Made by a program: the position numbers and the translations under genes | Source of the DNA: Chitinophagaceae bacterium | GTDB lineage: Bacteria; Bacteroidota; Bacteroidia; Chitinophagales; Chitinophagaceae | Length of the DNA: 39,137 nt | Direction of reading: 5' to 3' | NCBI GenBank assembly: GCA_947504605.1 | Contig: CANNJE010000016.1 | Span: 1-39,137, forward strand | The notes under the pieces: model-generated | What the model was told of the DNA's origin: nothing | Databases searched by the model: none | What the model saw: the letters and a program-made list of their open reading frames with translations, nothing else | Shown here: positions 25,872 through 34,950 of the stretch, one piece after another | Numbering within the stretch: the first letter of the stretch is position 1 | Layout: every line of letters starts with the position of its first letter

Positions 25872-26114
25872 TAACACCAATTACTTTTTTTTGTTATACA
25901 AAATAATAAAAAAGGATATAAGTAACTTTTTAATTTATACCCTATATATTTATGAAGCTGTACTCTAAAAGATATGATAAGATTACAAAGGATTGGAAGC
26001 TTTGGCAATGAATTATTTTATTATAGAATTATTTTACCAATTAATTAATATGCTGACTCTATGAATTGTAAATCAGTCTGCATCTATAGTGTTAACTTTT
26101 ACTAAACTTACCTA

Positions 26115-29100
26115 ATGCTGCATAAGATTATTTTTTTTATTTGTTTTTTATCTTCCTCATTTAATATATGTATTGGGCAGCAGCCGAAATTGATGCTGCC
26201 GGTGGGGCATACAAGTTTGATCTACGTTGCTGAATTTAGTAAGGATGGAAAAAGCATAGTGACTGCTTCTTTAGATGGAACAGCAAAATTATGGGATACC
26301 AATACCGGTAATATGATTATGGACTTTATTGGGCACTCATCTTCAGTTAAATCCGTAAAATTCAGCCCTGATGAAAAAAGAATAGTTACCGTATCTTATG
26401 ACCAAACCGCAAAAATATGGGAAGTAAATACCGGGTTATTAATTTTTAATTTAATTGGGCATACGGCAAATATCTCAAGCGTTGAGTTCAGCCCTGATGG
26501 CAACAAAATAGTCACAGTTTCAAAAGATAAAACTGCAAAAATATGGGATGTGCTGACAGGCAAATTGTTATTTGATTTAAAAGCACATACAAAGGAGGTA
26601 AATTCAATTTGCTTTAGCAGAAATGGTATTACGGTCGTTACTTCATCTGACGATAAGACCGCAAAATTATGGGAAGTAAATACCGGCAAATTATTAGTTG
26701 ATTTCACCGGTCATACCAGGGGTATTGGTATGGTTAGATTCAGCCCGGATAATAAAAAAATTGTAACCGCGTCAGATGACAATACCCTTAAGATTTGGGA
26801 TGTTGAAACCGGTAAAGAACTTTTAAATTTTAAAGGTCATAAAAGGAGCGTGAACTCAGCAGAATTCAGCTTCGATGGAAAACAAATTATTTCAACTTCA
26901 GGGGATAGTACGGCAAAGATCTGGGATGCGATAACCGGACAGGAAATGGTAAACTTAGGGGGGCATACTTCAAGCGTGACCAACGCTAAATTCAGCAGGA
27001 ATGGCAAAAAGGCAGTAACAACATCCTTCGATCGAACTGCGAAAATATGGGATACAGAAACTGGAAAGCTTCTTGCCAATTTAAATAAGCACAATCGTCA
27101 CGTGGAATTCGTGGGCTTTAATTTCCAGGGAGATAAGATAGTTACAACTTCAGCTGACAATACCGCAAAGATTTGGGATATAAATACCGGAAAGCTACTG
27201 ATGGATCTAAGAGGACACAGTGGCTCAGTGTACGATGTTGTATATAGTCCGGATAGTAAACTCGTTATCACCCATCCGGATAATAAAGTTTTAATATGGG
27301 ACGCCAAAACCGGTGAATTGATCAGGCAATTAAAAGGTCATACAGGCCCAGTCATAAAATCAAGATTCAGTCCCGATGGGCTAAAAATAATTACAGCTTC
27401 TTTAGACAGTACTGCAAAGATCTGGGATGTTCAAACCGGAAGAATGATCGCTGATCTAAAAGGGCATAATGCCTGGTTATGCTCTGTGGAATTCAGCAGC
27501 GATAATAAAAAAGTTGTTACCGCAGCAAAAGACAATTTAGCAAAAATATGGGATGCAAATACGGGCAGGCATCTAATGGATCTTGCAGGTCATACCAGTT
27601 GGGTATGGTCGGCAATTTTTAGTCCGGATTGTAAAACTATTGTAACAGTATCCTGGGACGGATCAGGAAAAATCTGGAATGCGGAAACAGGATCACTTAA
27701 AGCGGGTTTGAACTGGCGGCCCATGGAATATTTTTACTCAGTTAAATTTAGTCCTGATGCAAGTAAGATCCTTACCCTGACGGGGGGTAATTCTGTTAAG
27801 ATCTGGAATGCTGATAATGGAAGCCTTCTTATGGAACTGGTTGGGGATACATCTTTTGTACAAGCAGAATATAGCCCGGACGGCAAAAGAATACTTACTG
27901 TGTCATCAGATAATACTGCTAAAGTCTGGGATGCATTAACCGGAAAAGTTTTAGCGTATTTAGTTGGAAATACCGCATACATTAACAGTGCTAAATTTAA
28001 TCCCGATGGAAAAAAAATAGTTACAGGTTCGCGGGATAACATCATAAAAATATGGGATACAGAAACCGGGAAGCTAATTAAAGACTTAGCCGGGCATAAG
28101 TCTGATGTGAATGCGGTGGAATTTAGCTCCGATGGTAAGCAGGTAGTGAGTGTTTCTAATGATAATACCTGTAAGATCTGGAATGCTGAAACCGGGGAAC
28201 TTTTATATACTTTTTTATCTGTTGACAGTACAGATTATTTAGTAGTTGACAAATTCAACCGATACGATGGCACCGAAGCAGTCCGTAAGCTCCTCTATTT
28301 CACCTGCGGTACCGAAGTCATCGAACTGGACCAGGTAAAAGACCAGCTTTGGGTACCCAACCTCGCCGAAAGAATCATGAAAGGCGAAACCATCAATGCA
28401 AAAACATTGGATGAGCTGAATATTTGTGGGCTGACCCCGGAAGTTGAAGATGCAAGCAGTAGACCAGATGAATATTACTTTAAAATAAAACCACGCAGGG
28501 GCGGTATGGGCGAAACCGTTTTATTGGTAAATGGTATCGAGGCCCGCAGGTACAAATCTTCAGAATTAAAAAAGAACGGTGAGTTTTATGACCTGATCAT
28601 TAATAAAGCTGAATTGAAAAATTTGTTCATTGAAGGCAAAGAAAACCCCGTTACCGTTAAAGCTTATACCTCCGATAATGCCATCTCCTCCCGTGGCGTT
28701 ATTCTCTTAGAAGACAGAACCAAAGAAGCTTCAATTCCTCCAAACTTGTATGCGGTTATGATTGGCGTTAGTGAGTACAAAGGTGATGAACTTGATTTAA
28801 AATATGCAGCCAAAGATGCCGGCGATATTTCTAATGCAGTTTCCAATGCTGCCAAAAAATTATTGAACAACGATGGTAAAGAACACGTCTTTATGTACAA
28901 CCTCACCACTGCCCAAGAACATTACCTGTTGCCAGAAAAGAACAGCATTAAAAAAGTATTGGAAGAAATAGGAAAGAAAGCAACAGCCAATGATATCCTA
29001 TTGATTTTCTTTGCCGGACATGGAGTAATGGAAACTGAAAAGAAACAATTTTATTTTTTGACTTCTGATGCTTCCAAGGCATCAGCGGTATCGGCAATTG

Positions 29101-29939
29101 CCGATGTTGGAATAAGCACTGCAGAACTTACGGAGTGGATGAAACCACAAAACATTAAAGCACAAAAACGGATCTTAATATTTGATGCCTGCAACAGCGG
29201 CCAGGCCATTAAGGATTTTGTGCAACTGGGTAGCAGTGACCAGAATTATATGGTTGCCCGAAATGAGGATAAAGCCAGGCAGATAAAAGCCATTGATAAA
29301 CTAAATGAGCATTCAGGTTTGTTTATTCTCTCCGCTTCAGCCAGCAACCAAAGTGCTTATGAAATGGGCAGATACTCCCAGGGCCTGCTCACCTATTCCT
29401 TACTGAAAGCCATTAAAGAAAGGCCCGATATTTTAGAAGCCGGTAAATACCTTGATGTAAGCCGCTGGTTTGTTGCAGCCAAAGAAACAGTGAGTGAAAT
29501 AGCAAAAGAAAGCGGTGCAAGACAAGATCCGCAAATCGTAAGTAATACTAATTTTAATATTGGTATTATAGATGATGAAGTAATGGCTAAGATTGTTTTA
29601 CCATTGGAGAAACCCTTGTTTGCTGCAAGCAATTTTCAAAACAGTGATGAAGCTATAGCTGATGATGATTTGGAATTGAGCAAACAAATAAACCTGCAGT
29701 TAAACGATCTGGCTGCTAGGGGAACTGATAGTAGAATTGTGTATGCGACAGCTACGAATTCTACTGATGCGTATTCTTTGAGCGGAAGATATACGGTTAT
29801 AGGAAATGCAATTACAGTTTCAGTAAATATCAAACAAAACAAAATCATCAAATCCAAATTTGAGATAAGTGGAACAAAGGATAAGCTGATTGAAATGGCT
29901 ACTGCAGTTGCAGAGAAGGCGGCAGGGTTGGTGAAATAA
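26115..29939 (+). CDS. Exported WD40-caspase protein, subtype B
   Basis: A 1274-aa protein with a Sec signal (ends CIGQQ). Residues 28-700 contain 16 well-conserved WD40 repeats (GH...FSPDG...SxDxTAKIWDxxTG), enough for two propellers. A linker (DYLVVDKFNRYDGTEAV, then VIELDQVKDQLW) and an Ig-like strand domain (785-870) lead to a caspase domain at about 877-1130: YAVMIGVSEYKG, catalytic His969 in FFAGHG, catalytic Cys1026 in IFDACNSG. A C-terminal segment (1150-1274) with GRYTVIGNAITVSVNI resembles the sheet domains of FlgO/CsgG-like proteins. The caspase subtype differs from that of the 19063 and 30114 genes. Base composition changes sharply near 28260. Confidence 0.9.
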   Translation: MLHKIIFFICFLSSSFNICIGQQPKLMLPVGHTSLIYVAEFSKDGKSIVTASLDGTAKLWDTNTGNMIMDFIGHSSSVKSVKFSPDEKRIVTVSYDQTAKIWEVNTGLLIFNLIGHTANISSVEFSPDGNKIVTVSKDKTAKIWDVLTGKLLFDLKAHTKEVNSICFSRNGITVVTSSDDKTAKLWEVNTGKLLVDFTGHTRGIGMVRFSPDNKKIVTASDDNTLKIWDVETGKELLNFKGHKRSVNSAEFSFDGKQIISTSGDSTAKIWDAITGQEMVNLGGHTSSVTNAKFSRNGKKAVTTSFDRTAKIWDTETGKLLANLNKHNRHVEFVGFNFQGDKIVTTSADNTAKIWDINTGKLLMDLRGHSGSVYDVVYSPDSKLVITHPDNKVLIWDAKTGELIRQLKGHTGPVIKSRFSPDGLKIITASLDSTAKIWDVQTGRMIADLKGHNAWLCSVEFSSDNKKVVTAAKDNLAKIWDANTGRHLMDLAGHTSWVWSAIFSPDCKTIVTVSWDGSGKIWNAETGSLKAGLNWRPMEYFYSVKFSPDASKILTLTGGNSVKIWNADNGSLLMELVGDTSFVQAEYSPDGKRILTVSSDNTAKVWDALTGKVLAYLVGNTAYINSAKFNPDGKKIVTGSRDNIIKIWDTETGKLIKDLAGHKSDVNAVEFSSDGKQVVSVSNDNTCKIWNAETGELLYTFLSVDSTDYLVVDKFNRYDGTEAVRKLLYFTCGTEVIELDQVKDQLWVPNLAERIMKGETINAKTLDELNICGLTPEVEDASSRPDEYYFKIKPRRGGMGETVLLVNGIEARRYKSSELKKNGEFYDLIINKAELKNLFIEGKENPVTVKAYTSDNAISSRGVILLEDRTKEASIPPNLYAVMIGVSEYKGDELDLKYAAKDAGDISNAVSNAAKKLLNNDGKEHVFMYNLTTAQEHYLLPEKNSIKKVLEEIGKKATANDILLIFFAGHGVMETEKKQFYFLTSDASKASAVSAIADVGISTAELTEWMKPQNIKAQKRILIFDACNSGQAIKDFVQLGSSDQNYMVARNEDKARQIKAIDKLNEHSGLFILSASASNQSAYEMGRYSQGLLTYSLLKAIKERPDILEAGKYLDVSRWFVAAKETVSEIAKESGARQDPQIVSNTNFNIGIIDDEVMAKIVLPLEKPLFAASNFQNSDEAIADDDLELSKQINLQLNDLAARGTDSRIVYATATNSTDAYSLSGRYTVIGNAITVSVNIKQNKIIKSKFEISGTKDKLIEMATAVAEKAAGLVK

Positions 29940-29947
29940 TTAAATGA

Positions 29948-30091
29948 ATAAATGAACTCAAAAAGATAGTGGGCCAAATAGTAAAATAACTGACAAAGGG
30001 TTTGCAAAAACCTACATCGAGGAATGAAACCATTGCAGTGGAATGGAATTTATATGATTTTACAATGGCTGAGAATGCAGCTAACTTTTAA
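29948..30091 (+). pseudogene. Relic of the 3' end of a subtype A caspase gene
   Basis: The 96 nt at 29954-30049 match the last coding part of the 30114 gene (from the GAACTCAAAAAG near 33509) at 80 of 96 positions by hand count, with no gaps. The frame reads ELKKIVGQIVK, stop (TAA 29987-29989), LTKGLQKPTSRNETIAVEW, then 13 unrelated residues to a TAA at 30089-30091. The LTKGLQ-PTSRNE motif is the end of subtype A caspases and is absent from the upstream gene. It begins 8 nt after that gene's stop. Confidence 0.85.
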
Positions 30092-30113
30092 TACTTAAAC
30101 TATAATTTTTTGT

Positions 30114-33100
30114 ATGCTGAAAATACTAGCTTTAACATTTTTAGGATTGTGTACTCATAAAGTCTTTGCTCAATCTTTACAACTCGTTATTCCAATAGGG
30201 CATACTAAAGAGGTTGTGGCTGCAAAATATTCTCCCAATGGCAAAATAATTGCAACGGCATCTGATGATTTTACCGTAAAAGTATGGGATAGTCAAAGCG
30301 GAAAATTGCTGCATAGCCTTCAAGGTCATACAAAAGAAATAACACGAATTGACTTTTCACCAGATGGAAAAAGCATCGTTTCCGGCTCATGGGACAACAC
30401 GGCTAAAATTTGGGAAGTAATTTCAGGGAGATTGCTTCACACACTCAAGCATGATTACTGGGCGGCTGATGTTCATTTTTCAGCGGATGGGAACAAGATA
30501 ATAACTGCATCAAATGATGGAGCAGTTAGGATTTGGAATGCGGGTGATGGAAAATTAGCATTAGAATCTAAAGATCATAAGGAGGGCGTTTACACAGCAG
30601 TGTTTTCACCTGATGGTTCAACATTCTTATCTGCATCTGCAGACATGACTGCGAAAGTTTGGAGCACCCTAACCGGTAAAATGATATTCGATCTAACGGG
30701 GCACAAGAAAGAAGTGAGCATGGCCAATTATTCACCGGATGGCAAAAAAATAGTTACGGCATCAGAAGATAAAACAGCTAAAATATGGGACGTAGCTACA
30801 GGTAAGATACTTTTCACATTAACTGTAAGTAAAATTGGAGCCAGCAGTTTTGCAAGATTTTCTCCGGATAATAATAAACTAGTGTTGTCGACAAGTTATA
30901 ATTATTCTCCAACGGTGTGGGATGTCAATACAGGAAAACTATTGTTTACATTAAACGGGCATACATCTGATATTGGCAATGTTGACTTTTCTCCCGACGG
31001 GAATAAATTAATTTCTGTTTCGTATGATAATACAATCCGGGTATGGAATGCAGTCACCGGCATACAGGAACAAATCTTATCAGAGCATATTAATGCAGTA
31101 ACTGATTTTTCTTACTCTCCAGACGGACAACAGATCGTAACCGCTTCGGCCGACTTTACAGCAAAAACCTGGAGTATAAATGACTATAAGTTATTGAACT
31201 CATTAGAGGGATATACTATGCAAGTAATCGGCACCGAATTTTCACCTTCTGGTGAAACACTTTTAACTGCAACTGACGGAGCCTACATAAGGACCTGGGA
31301 AACAAGCAGCGGAAAATTGCTAAAATTGTTTCAGGGAGGACAGGGAACTTTAAACAGCGCACACTTTTCTCAAGAAGGAACAAATATTGTCGTTGCGTCG
31401 TGTAACGTTGCCCAGTTGTGGGATGCCCAAAAAGGAGAACTGCTAAAAAACTTTAGTGGTAATAGTAGTTGTGTCATATCTGCAGAAGTATCGCCGGATA
31501 AAAAAAGTTTGCTCACGACTCTTTTTTGGAATGAAACACCTAAAGTTTGGGACATTGCATCTGCAAAGGTTTTATTTCACTTAACAGGGCACAAAAGTAA
31601 ATACGGTGTAGATATAGCGACCTATTCTCCTGACGGGACCAGGATATTGACTGCATCTACGGGGCCGGTTAGCGATTTGACTGCCAAAATATGGGATGCT
31701 GCTACCGGAAAGATTTTGTTCACGTTACAAGGTCACCAATTTGAAATAAGGGCCGCAACATTCTTTCCTGACGGCAAAAAGATATTTACTGCTGCTGCAG
31801 ACAATACTGCTAATGTTTGGGACGTGGCAACAGGAAAACTTCTTTATACTGTTGAAGGATATACGCAATATCCAAACGGGATAAAATTTTCTCCTGATAG
31901 TAAACTTATACTAATGGCATCGGGAAATAATATCGCCCGGGTGTGGGATGCTGAATCAGGAAAAATAAAACATACCCTGGAGGGACATACGGAAAGTGTA
32001 ACAGCGGCTTTATTTTTTCCTGATGGGAAAAATATGCTAACTACTGCTGATGATAATACAGTAAAAATTTGGGACATTGAGGCAGGAAAAGAAATTCGTA
32101 CGATAAATTTAGGCAACAACACTTTTTTTAAAAACGTTTCATTTGAAAACAATCAAATTATTTGTAGCAGGAACAGCGAAATTATTTTCTTCGACCTTCA
32201 AACCGGGAATCAAATCTACTCCCTAATATCGCTAAAGACAGATGATTATGTGATAAAGATTCCAGAAGGGTATTACATGTCCACGCAAGGCGGTGTAAAA
32301 CTGTTGCATTACATAACCCCCACGGCTGGGATAGTAACATTTGAGCAATTAGATGTAAAATACAATCGCCCCGACAAAGTACTTGAAGCAATTGGGAGCA
32401 AAGACACTGCTTTAATAAAAAGCTATCGCCAAGCCTGGGAAAAAAGAATAAAAAAACTGGGTATTGACACCACTGCTTTTCGGGGAGGCAATAGCGTACC
32501 GGAAAATGATTTCACCAACAGGGATCAAATTAGGTATGACCAAAAAAACGGAAGCCTGGTATTGCATATCACAGGTAAAGACCTTGCTTACAAACTAGAT
32601 CGCTTTAACGTCTGGGTGAATGAAGCACCCATCTTCGGCCAACGGGGTATCAGCCTGCGCAATAAGCATTCAGAGAGTTTTGACAGCAGCATTACCATAA
32701 AACTATCGCAGGGAGAAAACCGCATAGAAACTTCTGTCAGCAATGTGAACGGTACAGAAAGTTACCGCATGCCGTTGATCGTAAATTATACTCCTGCAAT
32801 TAAACAAAAAGAAAAAACATATTTTATAGGAATCGGAATAGATAAATTTATGGACGCTAAACACAATCTTAAGTATAGCGCCAAAGACATCCGGGATTTA
32901 GTTGATAGTCTAAAAAATAAATATGGCAATAATATTACCATTGATACTTTATTCAATGAAAACGTTAGCATCAGCAATGTAAAAGCATTAAAACTAAAGT
33001 TACTGCAAACAGGTGTTAACGATAAAGTGATCATCTCCTACTCCGGCCACGGTATGTTAAGTAAAGATTTTGATTATTATCTCTCTACTTACTCCGTTAA

Positions 33101-33611
33101 CTTTGAAAACCCTGAACAGAATGGTTTGCCTTATGACGAATTGGAGAACTTGCTTGACAGTATTCCGGCACGTAAAAAATTATTATTGATAGATGCCTGC
33201 CATAGCGGTGAAGTGGATAAAGAAGAAATGGAAAAAATAAAAAACTTTGCTGCAGATACTTCTAAAACAAATGGTGCCAAAGGTGTTACACCCCTATTTA
33301 CTACCGGCTCAAAAAAACTAGGAATGAAAAACAGTTTTGAACTGATGCAGCAATTATTTGTAAACGTGGGCCGCAGCACCGGAGCTACCGTTATCTCTGC
33401 TGCAGCAGGTACCCAGTTTGCATTGGAAAGAGGTGATTTGAAAAATGGGGTGTTTACTTATGCCATTCTGGAAGCAATGAAAAATCACTCCTCTTTGAAA
33501 ATAAGTGAACTCAAAAAGATAGTGGGCCAAAGAGTGGAAGATCTGACAAAGGGTTTACAAAGGCCTACCAGCAGGAATGAAACGATTGCGGTGGATTGGA
33601 AAATTTGGTAA
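30114..33611 (+). CDS. Exported WD40-caspase protein, subtype A
   Basis: A 1165-aa protein with a Sec signal (ends KVFAQS). Residues 28-700 carry 15 clear WD40 repeats and one degenerate last one. The linker (IPEGYYMSTQGGVKLLHYI, FEQLDVKYNRPDKVLEAIG) and an Ig-like domain (815-897) are homologous to those of the 19063 protein. The caspase domain covers 900-1165: YFIGIGIDKF, catalytic His979 in SYSGHG, catalytic Cys1029 in IDACHSGE, and the C-terminal LTKGLQRPTSRNET motif. It lacks the TPR region of the 19063 protein. Its promoter must lie in or beside the relic that ends 22 nt upstream. A bidirectional terminator follows. Confidence 0.9.
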   Translation: MLKILALTFLGLCTHKVFAQSLQLVIPIGHTKEVVAAKYSPNGKIIATASDDFTVKVWDSQSGKLLHSLQGHTKEITRIDFSPDGKSIVSGSWDNTAKIWEVISGRLLHTLKHDYWAADVHFSADGNKIITASNDGAVRIWNAGDGKLALESKDHKEGVYTAVFSPDGSTFLSASADMTAKVWSTLTGKMIFDLTGHKKEVSMANYSPDGKKIVTASEDKTAKIWDVATGKILFTLTVSKIGASSFARFSPDNNKLVLSTSYNYSPTVWDVNTGKLLFTLNGHTSDIGNVDFSPDGNKLISVSYDNTIRVWNAVTGIQEQILSEHINAVTDFSYSPDGQQIVTASADFTAKTWSINDYKLLNSLEGYTMQVIGTEFSPSGETLLTATDGAYIRTWETSSGKLLKLFQGGQGTLNSAHFSQEGTNIVVASCNVAQLWDAQKGELLKNFSGNSSCVISAEVSPDKKSLLTTLFWNETPKVWDIASAKVLFHLTGHKSKYGVDIATYSPDGTRILTASTGPVSDLTAKIWDAATGKILFTLQGHQFEIRAATFFPDGKKIFTAAADNTANVWDVATGKLLYTVEGYTQYPNGIKFSPDSKLILMASGNNIARVWDAESGKIKHTLEGHTESVTAALFFPDGKNMLTTADDNTVKIWDIEAGKEIRTINLGNNTFFKNVSFENNQIICSRNSEIIFFDLQTGNQIYSLISLKTDDYVIKIPEGYYMSTQGGVKLLHYITPTAGIVTFEQLDVKYNRPDKVLEAIGSKDTALIKSYRQAWEKRIKKLGIDTTAFRGGNSVPENDFTNRDQIRYDQKNGSLVLHITGKDLAYKLDRFNVWVNEAPIFGQRGISLRNKHSESFDSSITIKLSQGENRIETSVSNVNGTESYRMPLIVNYTPAIKQKEKTYFIGIGIDKFMDAKHNLKYSAKDIRDLVDSLKNKYGNNITIDTLFNENVSISNVKALKLKLLQTGVNDKVIISYSGHGMLSKDFDYYLSTYSVNFENPEQNGLPYDELENLLDSIPARKKLLLIDACHSGEVDKEEMEKIKNFAADTSKTNGAKGVTPLFTTGSKKLGMKNSFELMQQLFVNVGRSTGATVISAAAGTQFALERGDLKNGVFTYAILEAMKNHSSLKISELKKIVGQRVEDLTKGLQRPTSRNETIAVDWKIW

Positions 33612-33680
33612 ATCAATCATAAATAAACGCAATCCTACAAGCTGCCATCTTTAGAATATTCTTTCATCTTATAATACCAT

Positions 33681-33716
33681 AAAAAAAACTGCCCCTTTTC
33701 AGGAGCAGTTTTTTTA
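33681..33716. terminator. Bidirectional terminator between the caspase cluster and the Sus locus
   Basis: AAAAAAACTGCcCC pairs with GGaGCAGTTTTTTT around a 6-nt loop with one internal mismatch. Runs of A before and T after the stem allow function for both the WD40-caspase transcript (plus) and the Sus operon (minus, last stop at 33740). Confidence 0.82.
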
Positions 33717-33739
33717 TGAGTATCATTTTAAATTTACTA

Positions 33740-34903
33740 CTATGGAACTTTTGTTACGGTAAATTTACCGGTTGCAAAATTTTCAACAGTTGCAAAGTTT
33801 AATAGAATCTTATGATTGCCGGCAATTGAAGGGCCAGGGAAGTTATCACCTAAATTGTAACCAAATTCTCCACCTGCGCTTAAACCTGCAAGGCTCTTAT
33901 TGGCAACAGAATATTTATTTCCCCAATCTCCGTTTACTGGAAGTATTAAATACTCCTGACTTGCAACAATTGGAAGGGTTAATTCCCACTGTGATGCATT
34001 TAAACGGGTGAATTGTTGTGAAGGAACCGGAACAGGATTGTTCCATCCACCTGGAGTTGCTGCCCCAACAATAAACAAGTTGGTAGGTAAAGTACTGGTA
34101 TAAGGAGTCACTTTAAATTTACCAGTTTGGAAATCAACAATAATCTTATACCAACCTGAAGCAGATGGGCCAGGGAAGTTATCCGGAAGGTTAAATCCAA
34201 AATCACCACCAGCAGACAAACCTGCAAGTGCACCATTGGAAACAGAGAATTTATTTCCCCAATCACCATTCAATGGTAATAAAAGGTATTGCTGACTGCC
34301 ATTCATTTGGAATACACCAGCCCAGGTAGTTTCATCTAGACGAGCTAATTCCTGCGTTGGAGTTGGAACAGGATTGCCCCATCCACCTTGAGTTGCAGCA
34401 CCCACAATAAACAATTTACCGGTAGTAGGCAAAGCTACTCTTGGCGGCACTTTGTAAGGAGTCATTCTTACTGCAACAATATTAGATGCAATTGTTTCAT
34501 TGTTATTGGCATAAGATGAAATAAGTTTCACCTGCATGCTTACAGCAACATTAAAAGCATAGCCTCTTGCAAGCAAGAAACTGTTTAATTCTTTAGCAAT
34601 ATAAGTAGCTGAAAGTTTTCCCATTACCACTTTTGTGAAAGGAGCAGCGAAGTTTTTACCTACAGAGTCTAACTGAATCGTGTATTTGATATTGCTTGAA
34701 TCAGTACTGTGATTCGGATAAGTCCAGTTTAATGTTAAAACAACATTATTGGAATCCGCAGGTAAAGGTGTTACAGCTACTGCAGAAGCTGTTAATACGG
34801 ATGCATTACCTGCACCATACAATGGAAGATTATCCACTTTGTCGCAGGAAGCAAAGGCAAACAGCAATGTTGCGAAAAGCAGTAGTTTAGATATTTTTTT
34901 CAT
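33740..34903 (-). CDS. SusE-family outer-membrane lipoprotein with two glycan-binding-like domains
   Basis: A 387-aa lipoprotein (lipobox FASC, Cys20). Residues 30-150 form the SusE N-terminal Ig-like domain (VLTLNWTYPN, YTIQLDSVGKNF). Two closely similar domains follow, residues about 162-270 and 278-387, each starting LFIVGAATxGGWxNPVP and containing GDWGNKxSVxNxxLAGLSAGGxFGxNLxDNFPGPS. These match the SusE/SusF surface starch-binding type of domain. It should sit on the cell surface and hold glycan for the SusC/SusD pair. The second domain has a six-residue tandem duplication (NFATVE/NFATGK) just before its last strand. Last gene of the operon. Confidence 0.88.
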   Translation of the reverse strand: MKKISKLLLFATLLFAFASCDKVDNLPLYGAGNASVLTASAVAVTPLPADSNNVVLTLNWTYPNHSTDSSNIKYTIQLDSVGKNFAAPFTKVVMGKLSATYIAKELNSFLLARGYAFNVAVSMQVKLISSYANNNETIASNIVAVRMTPYKVPPRVALPTTGKLFIVGAATQGGWGNPVPTPTQELARLDETTWAGVFQMNGSQQYLLLPLNGDWGNKFSVSNGALAGLSAGGDFGFNLPDNFPGPSASGWYKIIVDFQTGKFKVTPYTSTLPTNLFIVGAATPGGWNNPVPVPSQQFTRLNASQWELTLPIVASQEYLILPVNGDWGNKYSVANKSLAGLSAGGEFGYNLGDNFPGPSIAGNHKILLNFATVENFATGKFTVTKVP

Positions 34904-34950
34904 AATTAATTTATTTTATAAAAACTATTGTAGAAACCATTACGGTTTAC

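Noticed and set aside
26396-28045. Several minus-strand open frames of about 70-100 codons with a recurring motif (SHIFAV, SQIFAV)
   Set aside because: They are the antisense reading of the WD40 repeats; the recurring motif is simply the reverse of the AKIWD codons.
26199-32235. Regularly spaced similar DNA segments of about 120-130 nt, which could suggest a repeat array
   Set aside because: The period is one WD40 repeat (about 42 codons) and the copies encode the conserved blade residues; they are protein repeats, not CRISPR or satellite DNA.
10753-33611. A gasdermin or other pore-forming partner of the caspases
   Set aside because: No candidate with a gasdermin-like pattern or a toxin-like membrane segment is coded in the window; all small proteins here are exported and beta-rich.
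10753-33611. The cluster as a prophage or mobile island
   Set aside because: No integrase, transposase, tRNA-end repeat or flanking direct repeats were seen; the only transfer hint is the local composition jump near 28260.
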